A program made the translations under genes and the position numbers. The notes under the pieces are model-generated. The model was not told the origin of the DNA. It ran no database searches and saw nothing but the letters and a program-made list of their open reading frames with translations. From positions 61,254-125,253 of the forward strand of contig JAUNLD010000001.1 in NCBI GenBank assembly GCA_030532425.1: a stretch of 64,000 nt of DNA, in the 5' to 3' direction. The DNA is from Lautropia sp. (GTDB taxonomy: Bacteria; Pseudomonadota; Gammaproteobacteria; Burkholderiales; Burkholderiaceae_E). Positions 22,337 through 31,785 of the stretch are shown piece after piece (the stretch's first letter is position 1; every line of letters begins with the position of its first letter).

Positions 22337-23506
22337 TCAACGCAGTTTCAGCGACGACAGGCCAAACAGCACCAGCACCATCGTCACGATCCAGAAACGC
22401 ACCACCACCTGCGACTCCTTGACACCGCCCACCTCGAAATGATGGTGCAGCGGCGCCATGCGGAAGATCCGCCGGCCTTCGCCGTACTTGCGCTTGGTGT
22501 ACTTGAAATAGCTCACCTGCATCATCACCGATACGGTTTCGGCCACGAAGACGCCGCCCATGATGAACAGCATGATCTCCTGCCGGACGATGACGGCGAT
22601 GGTGCCCAGTGCGGCGCCCAGTGACAGGGCGCCCACATCGCCCATGAAGACCTGCGCCGGATAGGCGTTGAACCACAGGAAGGCCAGCCCGGCCCCGGCG
22701 ATGGCCCCGCACAGCACGATCAGCTCGCCTGCCCCCGGCACATACGGAATCAGCAGATAACGGGCAAAGACGGCATTGCCGGTGACGTAGGCAAAGATGC
22801 CCAGCGCCGCGCCCACCAGCACCGCCGGCATGATGGCCAGACCATCGGCCCCATCGGTGAGGTTGACGGCATTGCTGGTGCCGACGATGACGAAATAGGT
22901 CAGCGCCACGAAACCGAACACGCCCAGCGGAATGCCCCATTCCTTGAAGAAGGGAATCTTCAGGTGGGTGGTGTCGGGCAGGGGCAGGCTGAAGCCGCTG
23001 CTGAGCCACTGATGAAAGAGCTGGAAGGCTTCGGTGGCCGACTGCGTGGGGATCGAGAACGCCAGATAGACGGCGGCGAGCAGGCCCAGCGCGCTTTGCC
23101 AGAAGTATTTTTCCCGGGCCGACATGCCCTTGGGATCGTGATGCACCACCTTGCGGTAATCATCCACCCAGCCGACCAGGCCGAAGCCCAGCGTGACGAC
23201 CAGCACCACCCAGACGAAACGGTTGGAGAGATCGGCCCACAACAGCGTGGCCAGCCCCACCGAGATCAGCACCAGCACGCCCCCCATCGTCGGCGTGCCC
23301 GACTTGACCAGGTGCGTCTGCGGGCCATCCTGCCGCACGGCCTGACCAATCTTCATGGCCGTGAGCTTGCGAATCACGGCCGGACCACACAGCAGGCCGA
23401 TGAACAGCGCCGTCAGCGTGGCCAGCACGGCCCGCAACGTGATGTAGTTGAACACCGAAAAGAAGCGGTATTCCGTCGACAGCCATTGTGTCAACAACAG
23501 CAGCAT
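22337..23506 (-). CDS. mraY: Phospho-MurNAc-pentapeptide translocase
   Basis: A 389-residue integral membrane enzyme with about ten helices that makes lipid I from UDP-MurNAc-pentapeptide and undecaprenyl phosphate. The diagnostic blocks are present: [16 protein letters not shown] with its Asp pair, [13 protein letters not shown] and the His-rich loop APLHHHFE near the C-terminus. Start and murF stop share one base (TGATG), a coupling arrangement. Length is slightly above the usual 360, as in other betaproteobacteria. Confidence 0.97.
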   Translation of the reverse strand: MLLLLTQWLSTEYRFFSVFNYITLRAVLATLTALFIGLLCGPAVIRKLTAMKIGQAVRQDGPQTHLVKSGTPTMGGVLVLISVGLATLLWADLSNRFVWVVLVVTLGFGLVGWVDDYRKVVHHDPKGMSAREKYFWQSALGLLAAVYLAFSIPTQSATEAFQLFHQWLSSGFSLPLPDTTHLKIPFFKEWGIPLGVFGFVALTYFVIVGTSNAVNLTDGADGLAIMPAVLVGAALGIFAYVTGNAVFARYLLIPYVPGAGELIVLCGAIAGAGLAFLWFNAYPAQVFMGDVGALSLGAALGTIAVIVRQEIMLFIMGGVFVAETVSVMMQVSYFKYTKRKYGEGRRIFRMAPLHHHFEVGGVKESQVVVRFWIVTMVLVLFGLSSLKLR

Positions 23507-24900
23507 CAGTGTTCTCCTGCCTGCGCCGGCCCCGGGCCTTCGGCCCAGGCATCGACGATGCGTTCCATGCGCATGAAGCGCGACCCCTTGACCAGCACGC
23601 TGGCCACCCCGGCCGGCAGCCCCGGCTGCGCGGCCAGTACCTCGTCAACCGTGGACCAGTGGCGCGCACCGGCACCGGCAGCCTCGGCCGCGGCCTGCAT
23701 GTCGTGGCCCACCGCCCAGATCTGCTCGATACCCTGCTGGCGTGCATGGACACCCACCTCCCGGTGGAAGGCTGCGGCCTGTTCGCCGGTTTCGCCCATG
23801 TCGCCCATCACCAGCAGGCGCGGTGCAGGCATGTCGGCCAGCACGTCGATGGCGGCGCGCATCGAATCGGGGTTGGCGTTGTAGGTGTCGTCCACCAGCT
23901 GCACGCCATCGGCCAGGGCACGGCGGCACAGCCGCCCCTTCACGGGCGCAAAGGCGGCCAGCCCACGGGCAATGGCCTGCGCCGGCACGCCCAGGGCATG
24001 GGCACAGGCTGCCGCCGCCAGCGCATTGCGCACGTTGTGGCGCCCGGCAATCTGCAGGCGCAGGCCGAGCCGTTCATCACCGATGCGGGCCTCGAAGCCG
24101 TCGGGCCGCGCCTCGCGCAACGCCACCACGGCAGCCTCCTGCGCCCCATCCAGTGTCTCCACCTGCGCGAAGTTCAGCACGCGCCGGCCGGCACTCAGCG
24201 CCTGCCAGATCGGCGTGCAGGCATCATCGGCCGGGAAGACGGCGATGCCCCCGTCAGCCAGCCCGGCAAAGACCTGGCCGTTTTCCAGCGCGGTGGCTTC
24301 GGGGCCATCCATGAATTCCTGATGTTCGCGCTGGGCGTTGAGCACCAGCGCCACCTCGGGACGGGCCATCGTTGCCAGCCGGACGATTTCGCCGGGGTGG
24401 TTCATGCCCATCTCGACCACGCCCAGCCGGTGGGCCTCGCGCAGACGCAGCAGCGTCAGCGGCACGCCGACATCGTTGTTGAAATTGCCGCGTGTGGCCA
24501 GGACAGCCTCGGCACCGGCATGGGCGGCCAGGATCGCCGCGATCATTTCCTTGACGGTAGTCTTGCCGTTGCTGCCGGTGACGGCAACCAGCGGGCAGGC
24601 AAAACGACGGCGCCAGCCTGCGGCCAGCGCGCCCAGCGCCACACGGGTGTCAGGCACCTGCAACAGGGGCACATCGGGCATCCGTACGGGCAGTGCCGAC
24701 ACCACCAGCCCGGCGGCTCCGGCCTGCACGGCCTGATCCAGAAACTGGTGGGCATCGAAGTTGTCGCCTTGCAGCGCGATGAACAGGTCGCCGGCACGCA
24801 CGGTACGGGTGTCGGTGGAGATGCCATCGAAGTGGGCATCCGCCCGGCCGTGCATCCGCGAGTGCGCCACCCAGTCGTGTGCGGTTTGCAGATCAAGCAT
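23506..24900 (-). CDS. murF: UDP-MurNAc-tripeptide--D-alanyl-D-alanine ligase
   Basis: A 464-residue Mur ligase that finishes the pentapeptide. ATP loop [13 protein letters not shown], the carbamylated-Lys region, [10 protein letters not shown] and the final domain ([11 protein letters not shown]) are all visible. ATG 24900 overlaps the murE stop by 8 nt. A frame extension of 55 codons into murE has no homology and is not used. Length is normal. Confidence 0.96.
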   Translation of the reverse strand: MLDLQTAHDWVAHSRMHGRADAHFDGISTDTRTVRAGDLFIALQGDNFDAHQFLDQAVQAGAAGLVVSALPVRMPDVPLLQVPDTRVALGALAAGWRRRFACPLVAVTGSNGKTTVKEMIAAILAAHAGAEAVLATRGNFNNDVGVPLTLLRLREAHRLGVVEMGMNHPGEIVRLATMARPEVALVLNAQREHQEFMDGPEATALENGQVFAGLADGGIAVFPADDACTPIWQALSAGRRVLNFAQVETLDGAQEAAVVALREARPDGFEARIGDERLGLRLQIAGRHNVRNALAAAACAHALGVPAQAIARGLAAFAPVKGRLCRRALADGVQLVDDTYNANPDSMRAAIDVLADMPAPRLLVMGDMGETGEQAAAFHREVGVHARQQGIEQIWAVGHDMQAAAEAAGAGARHWSTVDEVLAAQPGLPAGVASVLVKGSRFMRMERIVDAWAEGPGPAQAGEH

Positions 24901-26716
24901 CGGCAGCCTCCACGGCCGGCGGGGTGCCGGCAGACCAGCGGCGGGCCAGGGCCTGCTCCACCACCTCGGGATCGGAAAAGGGATGGAAGACGCCGGCGAT
25001 TTCCTGCGTACGCTCACGCCCCTTGCCGGCCACCAGCACGACATCGGCCGGCGCGCACGCGGCAACGGCCGCCGCGATGGCAGCAGCCCGGTCAGGCTCG
25101 ACCAGCCAGGCCGGGCGCGACAGCCCTGCCGTCACATCGGCCAGGATCTGTTGCGGATCTTCGTGACGCGGGTTGTCGCTGGTGACGACCACCTGGTCGG
25201 CCAGCGCCTCGACGGCCGCCGCCATGACCGGGCGCTTGCCGCGATCGCGGTTGCCCCCGGCACCAAACACGCACCACAACCGGCCGGCGCGTGCCTCGGC
25301 AATCTGGCGCAGGGCCTGCAACACGTGGGTCAGGGCATCGGGGGTGTGGGCATAGTCCACCACCACCAGCGGCAACATGGTTTGCGCCGCCTCATCGGCC
25401 TGGGGGGCACGCATCATTTCCATGCGGCCGGGCACCGGGCGCAGCGCCTGCAACTGCACGGCAATCTCGGGCAACGACCAGCCCAGCGACCGCCAGGCGC
25501 CCGCCACGGCCAGCGTGTTGGCCAGATTGAAGCGGCCGATCACCGAGAGCTGCAGGATGGCCTGCTGATCGACAGCCGATGGGGCGACGGCTCCCTGCGC
25601 GGCAGGGGCACCGCCCGTTGCCGTCCCGGGCGCCGCACCGGCCCGCTCCTGTCGAAGGGCCTGGGGAACGGCCGCGGCCCCGTCTGCGGGCGCCGCCATG
25701 GCCGGGGCCCGAGGCCGGGAAGACAGCGACAGGCGCCAGCCGGTGCCTTCCATCCGGCGGGCGCACAGCACTTCGTCGCAGCACGCCATCCGGGCCTGCA
25801 CCCCGGCCGACAGGGCCCCTGCGTCGTCGATCAGATAGCCGATGACGTGCAGGGGCGCAGACCGTGCCGCCACCGTGGCCAGCAGGGCATCGGCAAAGGG
25901 ATCGTCCAGATTGATGACGGCGGCCTGCAAGCCGGGCCAGCCGAAGAGGAGCTGCTTGGCTTCGCCATAGGCCTGCATCGAGCCGTGGTAATCGAGATGA
26001 TCGCGACTGAGGTTGGTGAAGACGGCCGCATGCAGCTGCGTGCCATCCATCCGCCCCTGCACCAGGCCGATCGACGAGGCTTCCATCGCCACCACGGCCA
26101 CCGGTTCGGCCTGGTCGGCAAAATCCCGCAACAGCTGTTGCAGACGCAGTCCGTCCGGCGTGGTCAGCCCCACGGGTTGCAGCTGGCCGGGTACGCCGGC
26201 ACCGTTGGTGCCGATCACGACGCCGCGGCCGCGCGGCAACGACCCGGCCTCGCCCGACTTGGCGACCAGCCGCTGGTTGACGCCCTCGGCGATCCAATGG
26301 GTGACGCTGGTCTTGCCGTTGGTGCCGGTGACGGCGATCAGCGTGAGCGCACGGCTGGGGTGTCCGAGATATTCATCAGCCACCGAACCAAGATGCGCTT
26401 TCAGGCCGGGCACGATGGCACAGGGCACACCGGCGGCCCGGGCGGCACCGCTCGCCTCGGTCACGCTGGCTGACGCCGGCGGTGCCGCGGGATCGGTGGC
26501 CAGCAGCACGGCGCGCGCGCCCTGCGCCAGCGCCTGCTCTACAAAGCGGGCACCATCGTGCGTGCTGCCGCCCAGCGCGACGAAGACATCCCCGTCGCCG
26601 ACCTGACGGCTGTCCGCCACCAGCCGTGCCGACACAGGCAAATGCCGGCGCAGCCATTCTGGCACCTGCGCCGGCCTGATGACCGCTGGCTCCTGGCCCG
26701 GGTCGCGCCAGGTCAT
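24893..26716 (-). CDS. murE: UDP-MurNAc-tripeptide synthetase, meso-DAP adding
   Basis: A 607-residue Mur ligase (usual about 500). ATP loop VTGTNGKTSVTHW at about 130-142, EASSIGL, and the meso-diaminopimelate selection motif DNPRHEDP, so it adds mDAP and not lysine. The surplus length is two low-complexity stretches: one in the first domain and a large Ala/Pro/Gly-rich insertion around residues 345-395. The ATG overlaps the ftsI stop by 4 nt. Confidence 0.95.
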   Translation of the reverse strand: MTWRDPGQEPAVIRPAQVPEWLRRHLPVSARLVADSRQVGDGDVFVALGGSTHDGARFVEQALAQGARAVLLATDPAAPPASASVTEASGAARAAGVPCAIVPGLKAHLGSVADEYLGHPSRALTLIAVTGTNGKTSVTHWIAEGVNQRLVAKSGEAGSLPRGRGVVIGTNGAGVPGQLQPVGLTTPDGLRLQQLLRDFADQAEPVAVVAMEASSIGLVQGRMDGTQLHAAVFTNLSRDHLDYHGSMQAYGEAKQLLFGWPGLQAAVINLDDPFADALLATVAARSAPLHVIGYLIDDAGALSAGVQARMACCDEVLCARRMEGTGWRLSLSSRPRAPAMAAPADGAAAVPQALRQERAGAAPGTATGGAPAAQGAVAPSAVDQQAILQLSVIGRFNLANTLAVAGAWRSLGWSLPEIAVQLQALRPVPGRMEMMRAPQADEAAQTMLPLVVVDYAHTPDALTHVLQALRQIAEARAGRLWCVFGAGGNRDRGKRPVMAAAVEALADQVVVTSDNPRHEDPQQILADVTAGLSRPAWLVEPDRAAAIAAAVAACAPADVVLVAGKGRERTQEIAGVFHPFSDPEVVEQALARRWSAGTPPAVEAADA

Positions 26717-28713
26717 GCACCACCCCGGTTGCCGCTGATCCGCCCACCCTCCTGGCGCACGGCCAGCCGGGCCTTGCCATCATCACGCGCCGAGGTCCTG
26801 GGGCGCAACTTGGGCGGCGGCGGGATCAGCGTATGGCGCGGCACGCTGACATCCTTGACGCGACCGACATCACCCGGTGCACGGGGCACGCTGCCGGGGG
26901 CCACCACCAGCTCGGGGGTGATCGGCGAGATCCGGGTCTCGAAGGGGGCGTCCGGCTCGACGGCCAGCGTGTGCAGGGCTTCGCCGGTGATGCGGGCAAA
27001 GACCGGTGCAGCAATGTCGGAGCCGTAGTATTTGCCGGCCCCCGGTTCGTCGATCATCACGGCCACGACCACACGCGGATTCGACATCGGGGCCAGCCCG
27101 ATGAAGGAGCTGACGTATTTCTTGACGTACTGGCCGTTTTCCAGCTTCTTGGTGGTGCCGGTCTTGCCGCCGACGCGGTAACCCGGCACGGCAGCCTTGA
27201 TGACGGCATCCTTCTCGCCCGCCGAGCGCTCAAGGATCTGGCGCATCATCGCCGCAGTGCGCGGCTGGATCACCTGCGTGCCGCGCACGGTGGTGGATGC
27301 GCCCGCACTGGCTGCCCGCGACGACACCTGGATGGGACGGGCACGGCGCTCGTCATCCGGCATCAGCAGCTGCACCGGCAGCACTTCGCCGGCATTGCCG
27401 AAGATGGTGTAGGCACGCGCCATCTGCAACAGCGACACCGACAGGCCGTGACCATAGGAAATGGTGGCGTGCTCGATGGGCTTCCACTTGGAGTAGGGAC
27501 GCAGGCGGCCGGCGGCAGCACCGGGGAAGCCGATGCGCGGGGCCTGGCCGATGCCGACGGCGTTGAGCATCTTCCAGTGGTCTTCAGGCTGCATGCTCAG
27601 CGCCATCTTGGCCGTGCCGATGTTGGAGCTTTTCTGGATGACCTGTTGCAGCGTCATCAGCTCTTTCTGGCGATGGGCGTCACGGATCACGTCACGACCG
27701 ATCTTCATGAAGCCCTCACGGGCATCGAACATCGACGACGGGGTGTAGCGGCCGCTCTCCAGTGCCAGGGCGGCGGTGAAGACCTTCAGCGTCGAGCCCG
27801 GTTCGTACAGATCGGTGATGGCACGGTTGCGCAAGCCCGGACCGTTGAGGCTCTTGCGATCGGCGGGGTTGTAGGAGGGCCAGTTGGCCAGGGCCAGGAT
27901 CTGGCCGTTGCGGGCATCGAGCACCACGGCCGCCCCGGCCTTGGCCTGCTGGCTGATGACGGCCTCCTTCACGGCCTGGAAGGCCTGGTACTGGATGCGC
28001 GAATCGATGGTCAGACGCAGGTCGCGGCCATCTTGCGGCGGCTTGATCTGGTCGATGTCGCTGATGATCTTGCCGGTACCGTCACGAATGACGCGGCGGC
28101 TGCCCGGCTTGCCGGCCAGCGTCGACTGGAAGGCCAGCTCCAGTCCTTCCTGGCCGACGTGCGAGAGGTCGGTGAAGCCCACCAGGTGCGCTGCAATCTC
28201 GCCCTCGGGATAGTTGCGCTTGTACTCGCTGTCCTGGCCGATACCCCGGATGCGCAGGGCATTGATGCGCTCGGCCGTGTCGAGATCGACCTGACGCTTG
28301 AGAAAGACGAAGCTGCGATCGCCCTGGGTGAGCTTGCCGGCCAGCGCATCGGGCTTCATGTTCAGCAGCCGGGCCAGATCGAGCAGGCGCGGATCGTTCA
28401 GGTCGACCCGGTCGGCATAGGCCCAGATCGAGCGGGCGGGCAGGCTGGAGGCCAGCACCACACCGTGCCGGTCGAGGATGCGGCCACGGTTGGCCTGCAA
28501 TTCGATGGTTTTTTCGTAGCGCTGCGCGCCCTGGGCCTGCAGGAAGGGCTTGGAGGCCGTCTGCAGATAGAAGGCCTTGCCGGCCAGCGCGACGAAACCG
28601 ACGAACAGCAGCGCGAACATGAAGCGCGAGCGCCAGAGCTGCAGCTCGGCACGCAGCAGGCGCGGCTCGGCAAACTTGACCGGATTGACCGACTTGGGCA
28701 TAGACGGTTTCAT
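26713..28713 (-). CDS. ftsI: Septal transpeptidase FtsI (PBP3)
   Basis: A 666-residue class B penicillin-binding protein. One membrane helix (about 30-50) is followed by the pedestal domain (RGRILDRHGVVLA) and the transpeptidase: nucleophile in PGSTLK (Ser307, Lys310), SSN at 362-364 and KTGTTK near 535. It cross-links septal peptidoglycan with FtsW. The C-terminal tail of about 60 residues is basic and Pro-rich, longer than in E. coli. Its start shares one base with the ftsL stop. An in-frame ATG at codon 5 is an alternative. Confidence 0.96.
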   Translation of the reverse strand: MKPSMPKSVNPVKFAEPRLLRAELQLWRSRFMFALLFVGFVALAGKAFYLQTASKPFLQAQGAQRYEKTIELQANRGRILDRHGVVLASSLPARSIWAYADRVDLNDPRLLDLARLLNMKPDALAGKLTQGDRSFVFLKRQVDLDTAERINALRIRGIGQDSEYKRNYPEGEIAAHLVGFTDLSHVGQEGLELAFQSTLAGKPGSRRVIRDGTGKIISDIDQIKPPQDGRDLRLTIDSRIQYQAFQAVKEAVISQQAKAGAAVVLDARNGQILALANWPSYNPADRKSLNGPGLRNRAITDLYEPGSTLKVFTAALALESGRYTPSSMFDAREGFMKIGRDVIRDAHRQKELMTLQQVIQKSSNIGTAKMALSMQPEDHWKMLNAVGIGQAPRIGFPGAAAGRLRPYSKWKPIEHATISYGHGLSVSLLQMARAYTIFGNAGEVLPVQLLMPDDERRARPIQVSSRAASAGASTTVRGTQVIQPRTAAMMRQILERSAGEKDAVIKAAVPGYRVGGKTGTTKKLENGQYVKKYVSSFIGLAPMSNPRVVVAVMIDEPGAGKYYGSDIAAPVFARITGEALHTLAVEPDAPFETRISPITPELVVAPGSVPRAPGDVGRVKDVSVPRHTLIPPPPKLRPRTSARDDGKARLAVRQEGGRISGNRGGA

Positions 28714-28985
28714 CAGCGGCTTCCTCTCAGGTAGATCGTGCGCTCGGGCGTCAGCGGAACCATCTTCAAATCGTTTCGGGCACGGCTGTCGAGCAATGAC
28801 GGTTTGGCAAGCCGCGTGATTTCAATCTGCAACTGTGAAAAACGGACGTCGAGTTCCCGCGTCTGCCCCTGCGCCTGCTCCATCTCGGTGCTCAGGCGAC
28901 GGGCACGATTCTGCGAAGTGACCAGCAACAGCGCTGCCACCAGCAGCGCCAGGGCCAGCACGATGTTGATCCGGTTGAGCATCAT
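28713..28985 (-). CDS. ftsL: Cell division protein FtsL
   Basis: A 90-residue bitopic protein: membrane helix at about residues 8-23 and a periplasmic coiled coil (about 25-65) that pairs with FtsB and activates FtsWI. The C-terminal LKMVPLTPERTIYL is typical of betaproteobacterial FtsL. Two tandem ATGs (28985 and 28982) are possible starts; a GGAGG lies upstream inside rsmH. It starts 2 nt after the rsmH stop. Confidence 0.92.
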   Translation of the reverse strand: MMLNRINIVLALALLVAALLLVTSQNRARRLSTEMEQAQGQTRELDVRFSQLQIEITRLAKPSLLDSRARNDLKMVPLTPERTIYLRGSR

Positions 28986-28987
28986 CG

Positions 28988-29989
28988 TCAGGCCCCTCCG
29001 TGCCAGGGCGCCGCCAGGCGCTCGGCCACGCGCAGCACCGCCGAGCGGGCCCGCGGATTGGCCTCCCGTTCAGCATCGCCAGGCAGGGCACGGCCGCACG
29101 CCCGCAGCAGCGGCTGCTGCAGCGGGACGCCCGTGACCGGGTGCCGCTCGGCATCACGGCCGCTGTGGCGCGCGATGAACTGCTTGACGACCCGGTCCTC
29201 GTTGGAGTGAAAGCTGATCACGGCCAACCTGCCCTCTGGTTTCAGACGTTCCAGCGCAAGGTTCAGGCCCCGCGCGAGTTCGTGCCCTTCGTCATTGGTG
29301 TGAATCCGTACAGCCTGAAAGGTGCGTGTGGCCGGATTTTTGCCCGACGCATTTTTCTGCCGCCGGCGGATGACCCCCGCCACGAGATCGGCAAGCTGTC
29401 GTGTGGTTTGAAGGGACGCCCCACCGGTCTGTTCGCGGCGAGCAACAATCTCCTTTGCAATCGGAAAAGCAAACCGTTCGTCACCATCTCTTTTCAGTAC
29501 CTCGGTAATTTGTTCAATCGATGCCTGCATCAGCCAGTCACGGGCAGACATCCCCTGCGTCGGGTCCATCCGCATGTCGAGCGGCCCTTCGGCCCGGAAA
29601 CTGAAGCCCCGGGCAGGGTCATCGACCTGCGGTGACGAGATGCCAAGATCCAGCAGCACACCATCGACCCGGGCAATGCCACGCTCGTCCAGCACCCGGT
29701 CGAAGGTCGAGAAGCGGGCATGGACGATCTCGAAGCGTGGATCGCCCACCTGGGCGGCCAGTGCCTGACCCGCCGCCACCGCCTCGGGATCCCGATCGAG
29801 TGCGACCAGCCGGCCCGCCGGCCCCAGCGCCTTGAGAATCTCGCGGCTGTGACCACCCCGGCCGAAGGTGCCATCGACATACACCCCGTCGGGCCGGATC
29901 GCCAGCCCCGCCACCGCCTCGTGCAACAGCACCGGCAGGTGGGTGCCGGGAGGCGTCCCGCCCACGTTCCTGTCCAGATCCATGTCCAT
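28988..29989 (-). CDS. rsmH: 16S rRNA m4C1402 methyltransferase RsmH (MraW)
   Basis: A 333-residue SAM-dependent methyltransferase acting on C1402 of 16S rRNA. Seen: HLPVLLHEAV, DGTFGRGGHS (SAM site), LLDLGISSPQVDDPARGFSF, and RLAVISFHSNEDR near residue 265, where most homologues have HSLEDR. The stretch encoded at about 29290-29525 has noticeably lower GC and unusual codons (AAA, AGA, TTT) compared with the rest of the gene, suggesting local recombination. The gene begins 3 nt after the mraZ stop. Confidence 0.95.
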   Translation of the reverse strand: MDMDLDRNVGGTPPGTHLPVLLHEAVAGLAIRPDGVYVDGTFGRGGHSREILKALGPAGRLVALDRDPEAVAAGQALAAQVGDPRFEIVHARFSTFDRVLDERGIARVDGVLLDLGISSPQVDDPARGFSFRAEGPLDMRMDPTQGMSARDWLMQASIEQITEVLKRDGDERFAFPIAKEIVARREQTGGASLQTTRQLADLVAGVIRRRQKNASGKNPATRTFQAVRIHTNDEGHELARGLNLALERLKPEGRLAVISFHSNEDRVVKQFIARHSGRDAERHPVTGVPLQQPLLRACGRALPGDAEREANPRARSAVLRVAERLAAPWHGGA

Positions 29990-29992
29990 CGC

Positions 29993-30427
29993 TCACAGAC
30001 CCGGTATGTCGTAGAGACCTTCCGGCAGCCCGGCCGCAGCCTGCTCGTCCAGATAGGCCTCCAACGCCTGTTCATCCCACAACTCGAAACGCGTGATGTC
30101 ACCCAGCATCACCACCTTGCGGTCCAGCCGTGCCGCCCGACGCAGGATCGGGCTGACCAGGATGCGACCGGCACCATCCATCTCGACGGTTTCGGCCGTA
30201 CCGATCAGCAGGCGACGGGTCCGGTCATCCTTCGAGGTGAAGGTGGAGGCGATGTGCTCGCGCACGCGCTCCCACTCGGGCAGCGGATAGATCCGCAGAT
30301 AGGCACCAAAATGGCGGGTAAGCACCAGCTTGCGGCAGCCCTGCTCTTCGAGCATGCCGCGCCACTGCGCAGGGATCGTCAAGCGACCCTTCGCATCCAG
30401 CGACAGCGGAAAGCTACCTTCGAACAT
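29993..30427 (-). CDS. mraZ: Transcriptional regulator MraZ
   Basis: A 144-residue protein with two AbrB/SpoVT-like beta folds, each with the motif: SLDAKGRLTIPAQWR (about 9-23) and EMDGAGRILVSPILR (about 82-96). MraZ binds repeated GTGGG boxes in its own promoter and controls the dcw operon, and also sits on the nucleoid. It is first in the operon; its predicted operator is visible about 125-160 nt upstream. Length matches the family. Confidence 0.97.
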   Translation of the reverse strand: MFEGSFPLSLDAKGRLTIPAQWRGMLEEQGCRKLVLTRHFGAYLRIYPLPEWERVREHIASTFTSKDDRTRRLLIGTAETVEMDGAGRILVSPILRRAARLDRKVVMLGDITRFELWDEQALEAYLDEQAAAGLPEGLYDIPGL

Positions 30428-30551
30428 CGGCTACCAACCCGTTGAGTGACCTCGCTGCGGGCGATCGCCCCACGGCGACCGGCTTCCTCAGCCCTGGCGG
30501 TTGTGGCAAGGAGCTGCGGGACCACGTCCGGGGCACCCATGGGGAAATTTT

Positions 30552-30586
30552 CCCACCTTGGCCCACCTTTTCCCACAAATCCCCAC
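30552..30586 (-). promoter_or_regulatory. MraZ operator: four GTGGG boxes at 10-bp period
   Basis: On the minus strand GTGGG occurs four times, at plus coordinates 30582-30586, 30572-30576, 30562-30566 and 30552-30556, each separated by exactly 5 nt. This matches the known MraZ box layout (TGGGN repeats with 5-nt spacers) and lies at and just after the predicted start of the dcw transcript, so it is placed for autorepression. Confidence 0.92.
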
Positions 30587-30594
30587 CAGATCGA

Positions 30595-30623
30595 AGAATA
30601 CGGGGGGATAGCGGTAGCGTCAA
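30595..30623 (-). promoter_or_regulatory. Sigma70-type promoter of the dcw operon
   Basis: On the minus strand TTGACG (30623-30618) and TATTCT (30600-30595) are spaced by exactly 17 nt. The start point would be near 30588, immediately before the first GTGGG box. The 5' leader to the mraZ ATG is then about 160 nt. Confidence 0.85.
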
Positions 30624-31104
30624 ATCAAGCTGAGGCGTTTTTTCCTGCTATGACAATGACTTACAGAGCATCGCTCATCCTGGAAAACGGACCGTTCAAC
30701 CAGTAATCACGTACTTAGCGTCGTCAACTAAAGTAAGCCATCAACTAAACGAGCGTTCTTTGCAACGCTTCTACAACAAGTGTGAAAAAATTGGAGCCGA
30801 TCAGCTGCTTTTTCAGCCGACCAACGGTCGGTCGTGTGTGGGCCTGCAACGCCCTGACGGCGTGTTTTTCGGCCCATGAAAGCAGCAGGCTGGACACATG
30901 GCCAGGGGTTGCAGCATTTTTGCCAAGCCGGCGCCAAGGCCGGCCACTGGCCGGTGAGCCGTCAGCTTGACAGCACACGCCGGGTTGGGCAGGGGTCTGT
31001 CCGGGCGGCCGGGGCCCGGGCGACAACAGGGCGGGCGGCGGGCGGCACGCCGGCGGCAGGGTGCTGCACGCAACGATCATGCACGATGCTGCATGCAGAA
31101 GAAG

Positions 31105-31518
31105 GGGAGCGGATCTGTAGGCCGGATTCTGTCCATCCCCAAGGGGATGTGACGGTCATTCCTCTGGGCCGTCAGTTGCCTGCCGGCTCTAGCCATCTAC
31201 CCGCACGCTCGGGTGGGCGCCCTGTGCAGCCGCAGCTGCGTCGCGTGCCTACATGATGTTGCTCCGGATGGGGTTTGGCCTGCCACGGCTGTCACCAGCC
31301 GCGCGGTGGGCTCTTACCCCACCTTTTCACCCTTGCCTGGCAGGCCAGGCCTGTCAGGCGGTATCTTTTCTGTGCCACTGTCCGTCGCTTTTGGGGCCGA
31401 AGTGGGACGGCATCCCACTGCGGCCCCTTATGGCGCCTGGCCGTTAGCCAGCATCCTGCCCGCTGGAGTCCGGACCTTCCTCCGGGCATCTGCCCGGCGA
31501 CCGTCCGACCCGCTCCTG
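31105..31518 (-). ncRNA. rnpB: RNase P RNA (class A)
   Basis: On the minus strand the conserved elements appear in order: GGAGCGG (5' half of P1, at 31516-31510), GAGGAAGGTCCGGACTCC (P4/J3-4 region), GGTAAGAGCCCACCGC, the helix loops, AGAGGAATGACCGTC and the 3' ACAGAATCCGGCCTACAG, then CCGCTCC (31112-31106), which closes P1. This RNA is the catalytic part of RNase P, which trims tRNA 5' ends. About 410 nt is a normal bacterial type A length. The ends are set by the P1 helix and may be off by a few bases. The position upstream of mraZ fits related genomes. Confidence 0.93.
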
Positions 31519-31785
31519 GGTTGAATGTATCACTGATGACCGTGGAAGGGGCGATGAGGGCCGGACGCAAGACGCGCGGCTGCCCTGCCCCGACAACCAT
31601 TCATCCTGCCGGTGCTCGACAGGGAACGGGGGCAGACGGAGACTGGGCCCGCACAAGAAATCCCCTGGATCAGCCCGCCGGCCGCCCTGGCTGCGCGCGG
31701 CCTGCTGCGTGGCCGCTGCGGGTGCTGCGAAGGCCATGCGGCGCCAGGACCATCCGGGGATCGGGAACCTTTTGAGGATCTGTTG

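Larger units (their letters stand above)
30428..31104. other. Intergenic region between mraZ and rnpB
   Basis: 677 nt without a convincing protein gene. The left 200 nt hold the mraZ leader, the MraZ boxes and the promoter. From 30624 to 31104 I see only short frames without homology, an inverted repeat CCGACC-AAC-GGTCGG at 30817-30831, and GC-rich filler downstream of rnpB. Confidence 0.6.

Noticed and set aside
30849-30868. ACGCC-CTGAC-GGCGT followed by TTTTT as a terminator
   Set aside because: Only a 5-bp stem, with no gene upstream on that strand.
30782-31256. Several short plus-strand frames left of and within rnpB
   Set aside because: They overlap the RNase P RNA or lack any ribosome site and homology.
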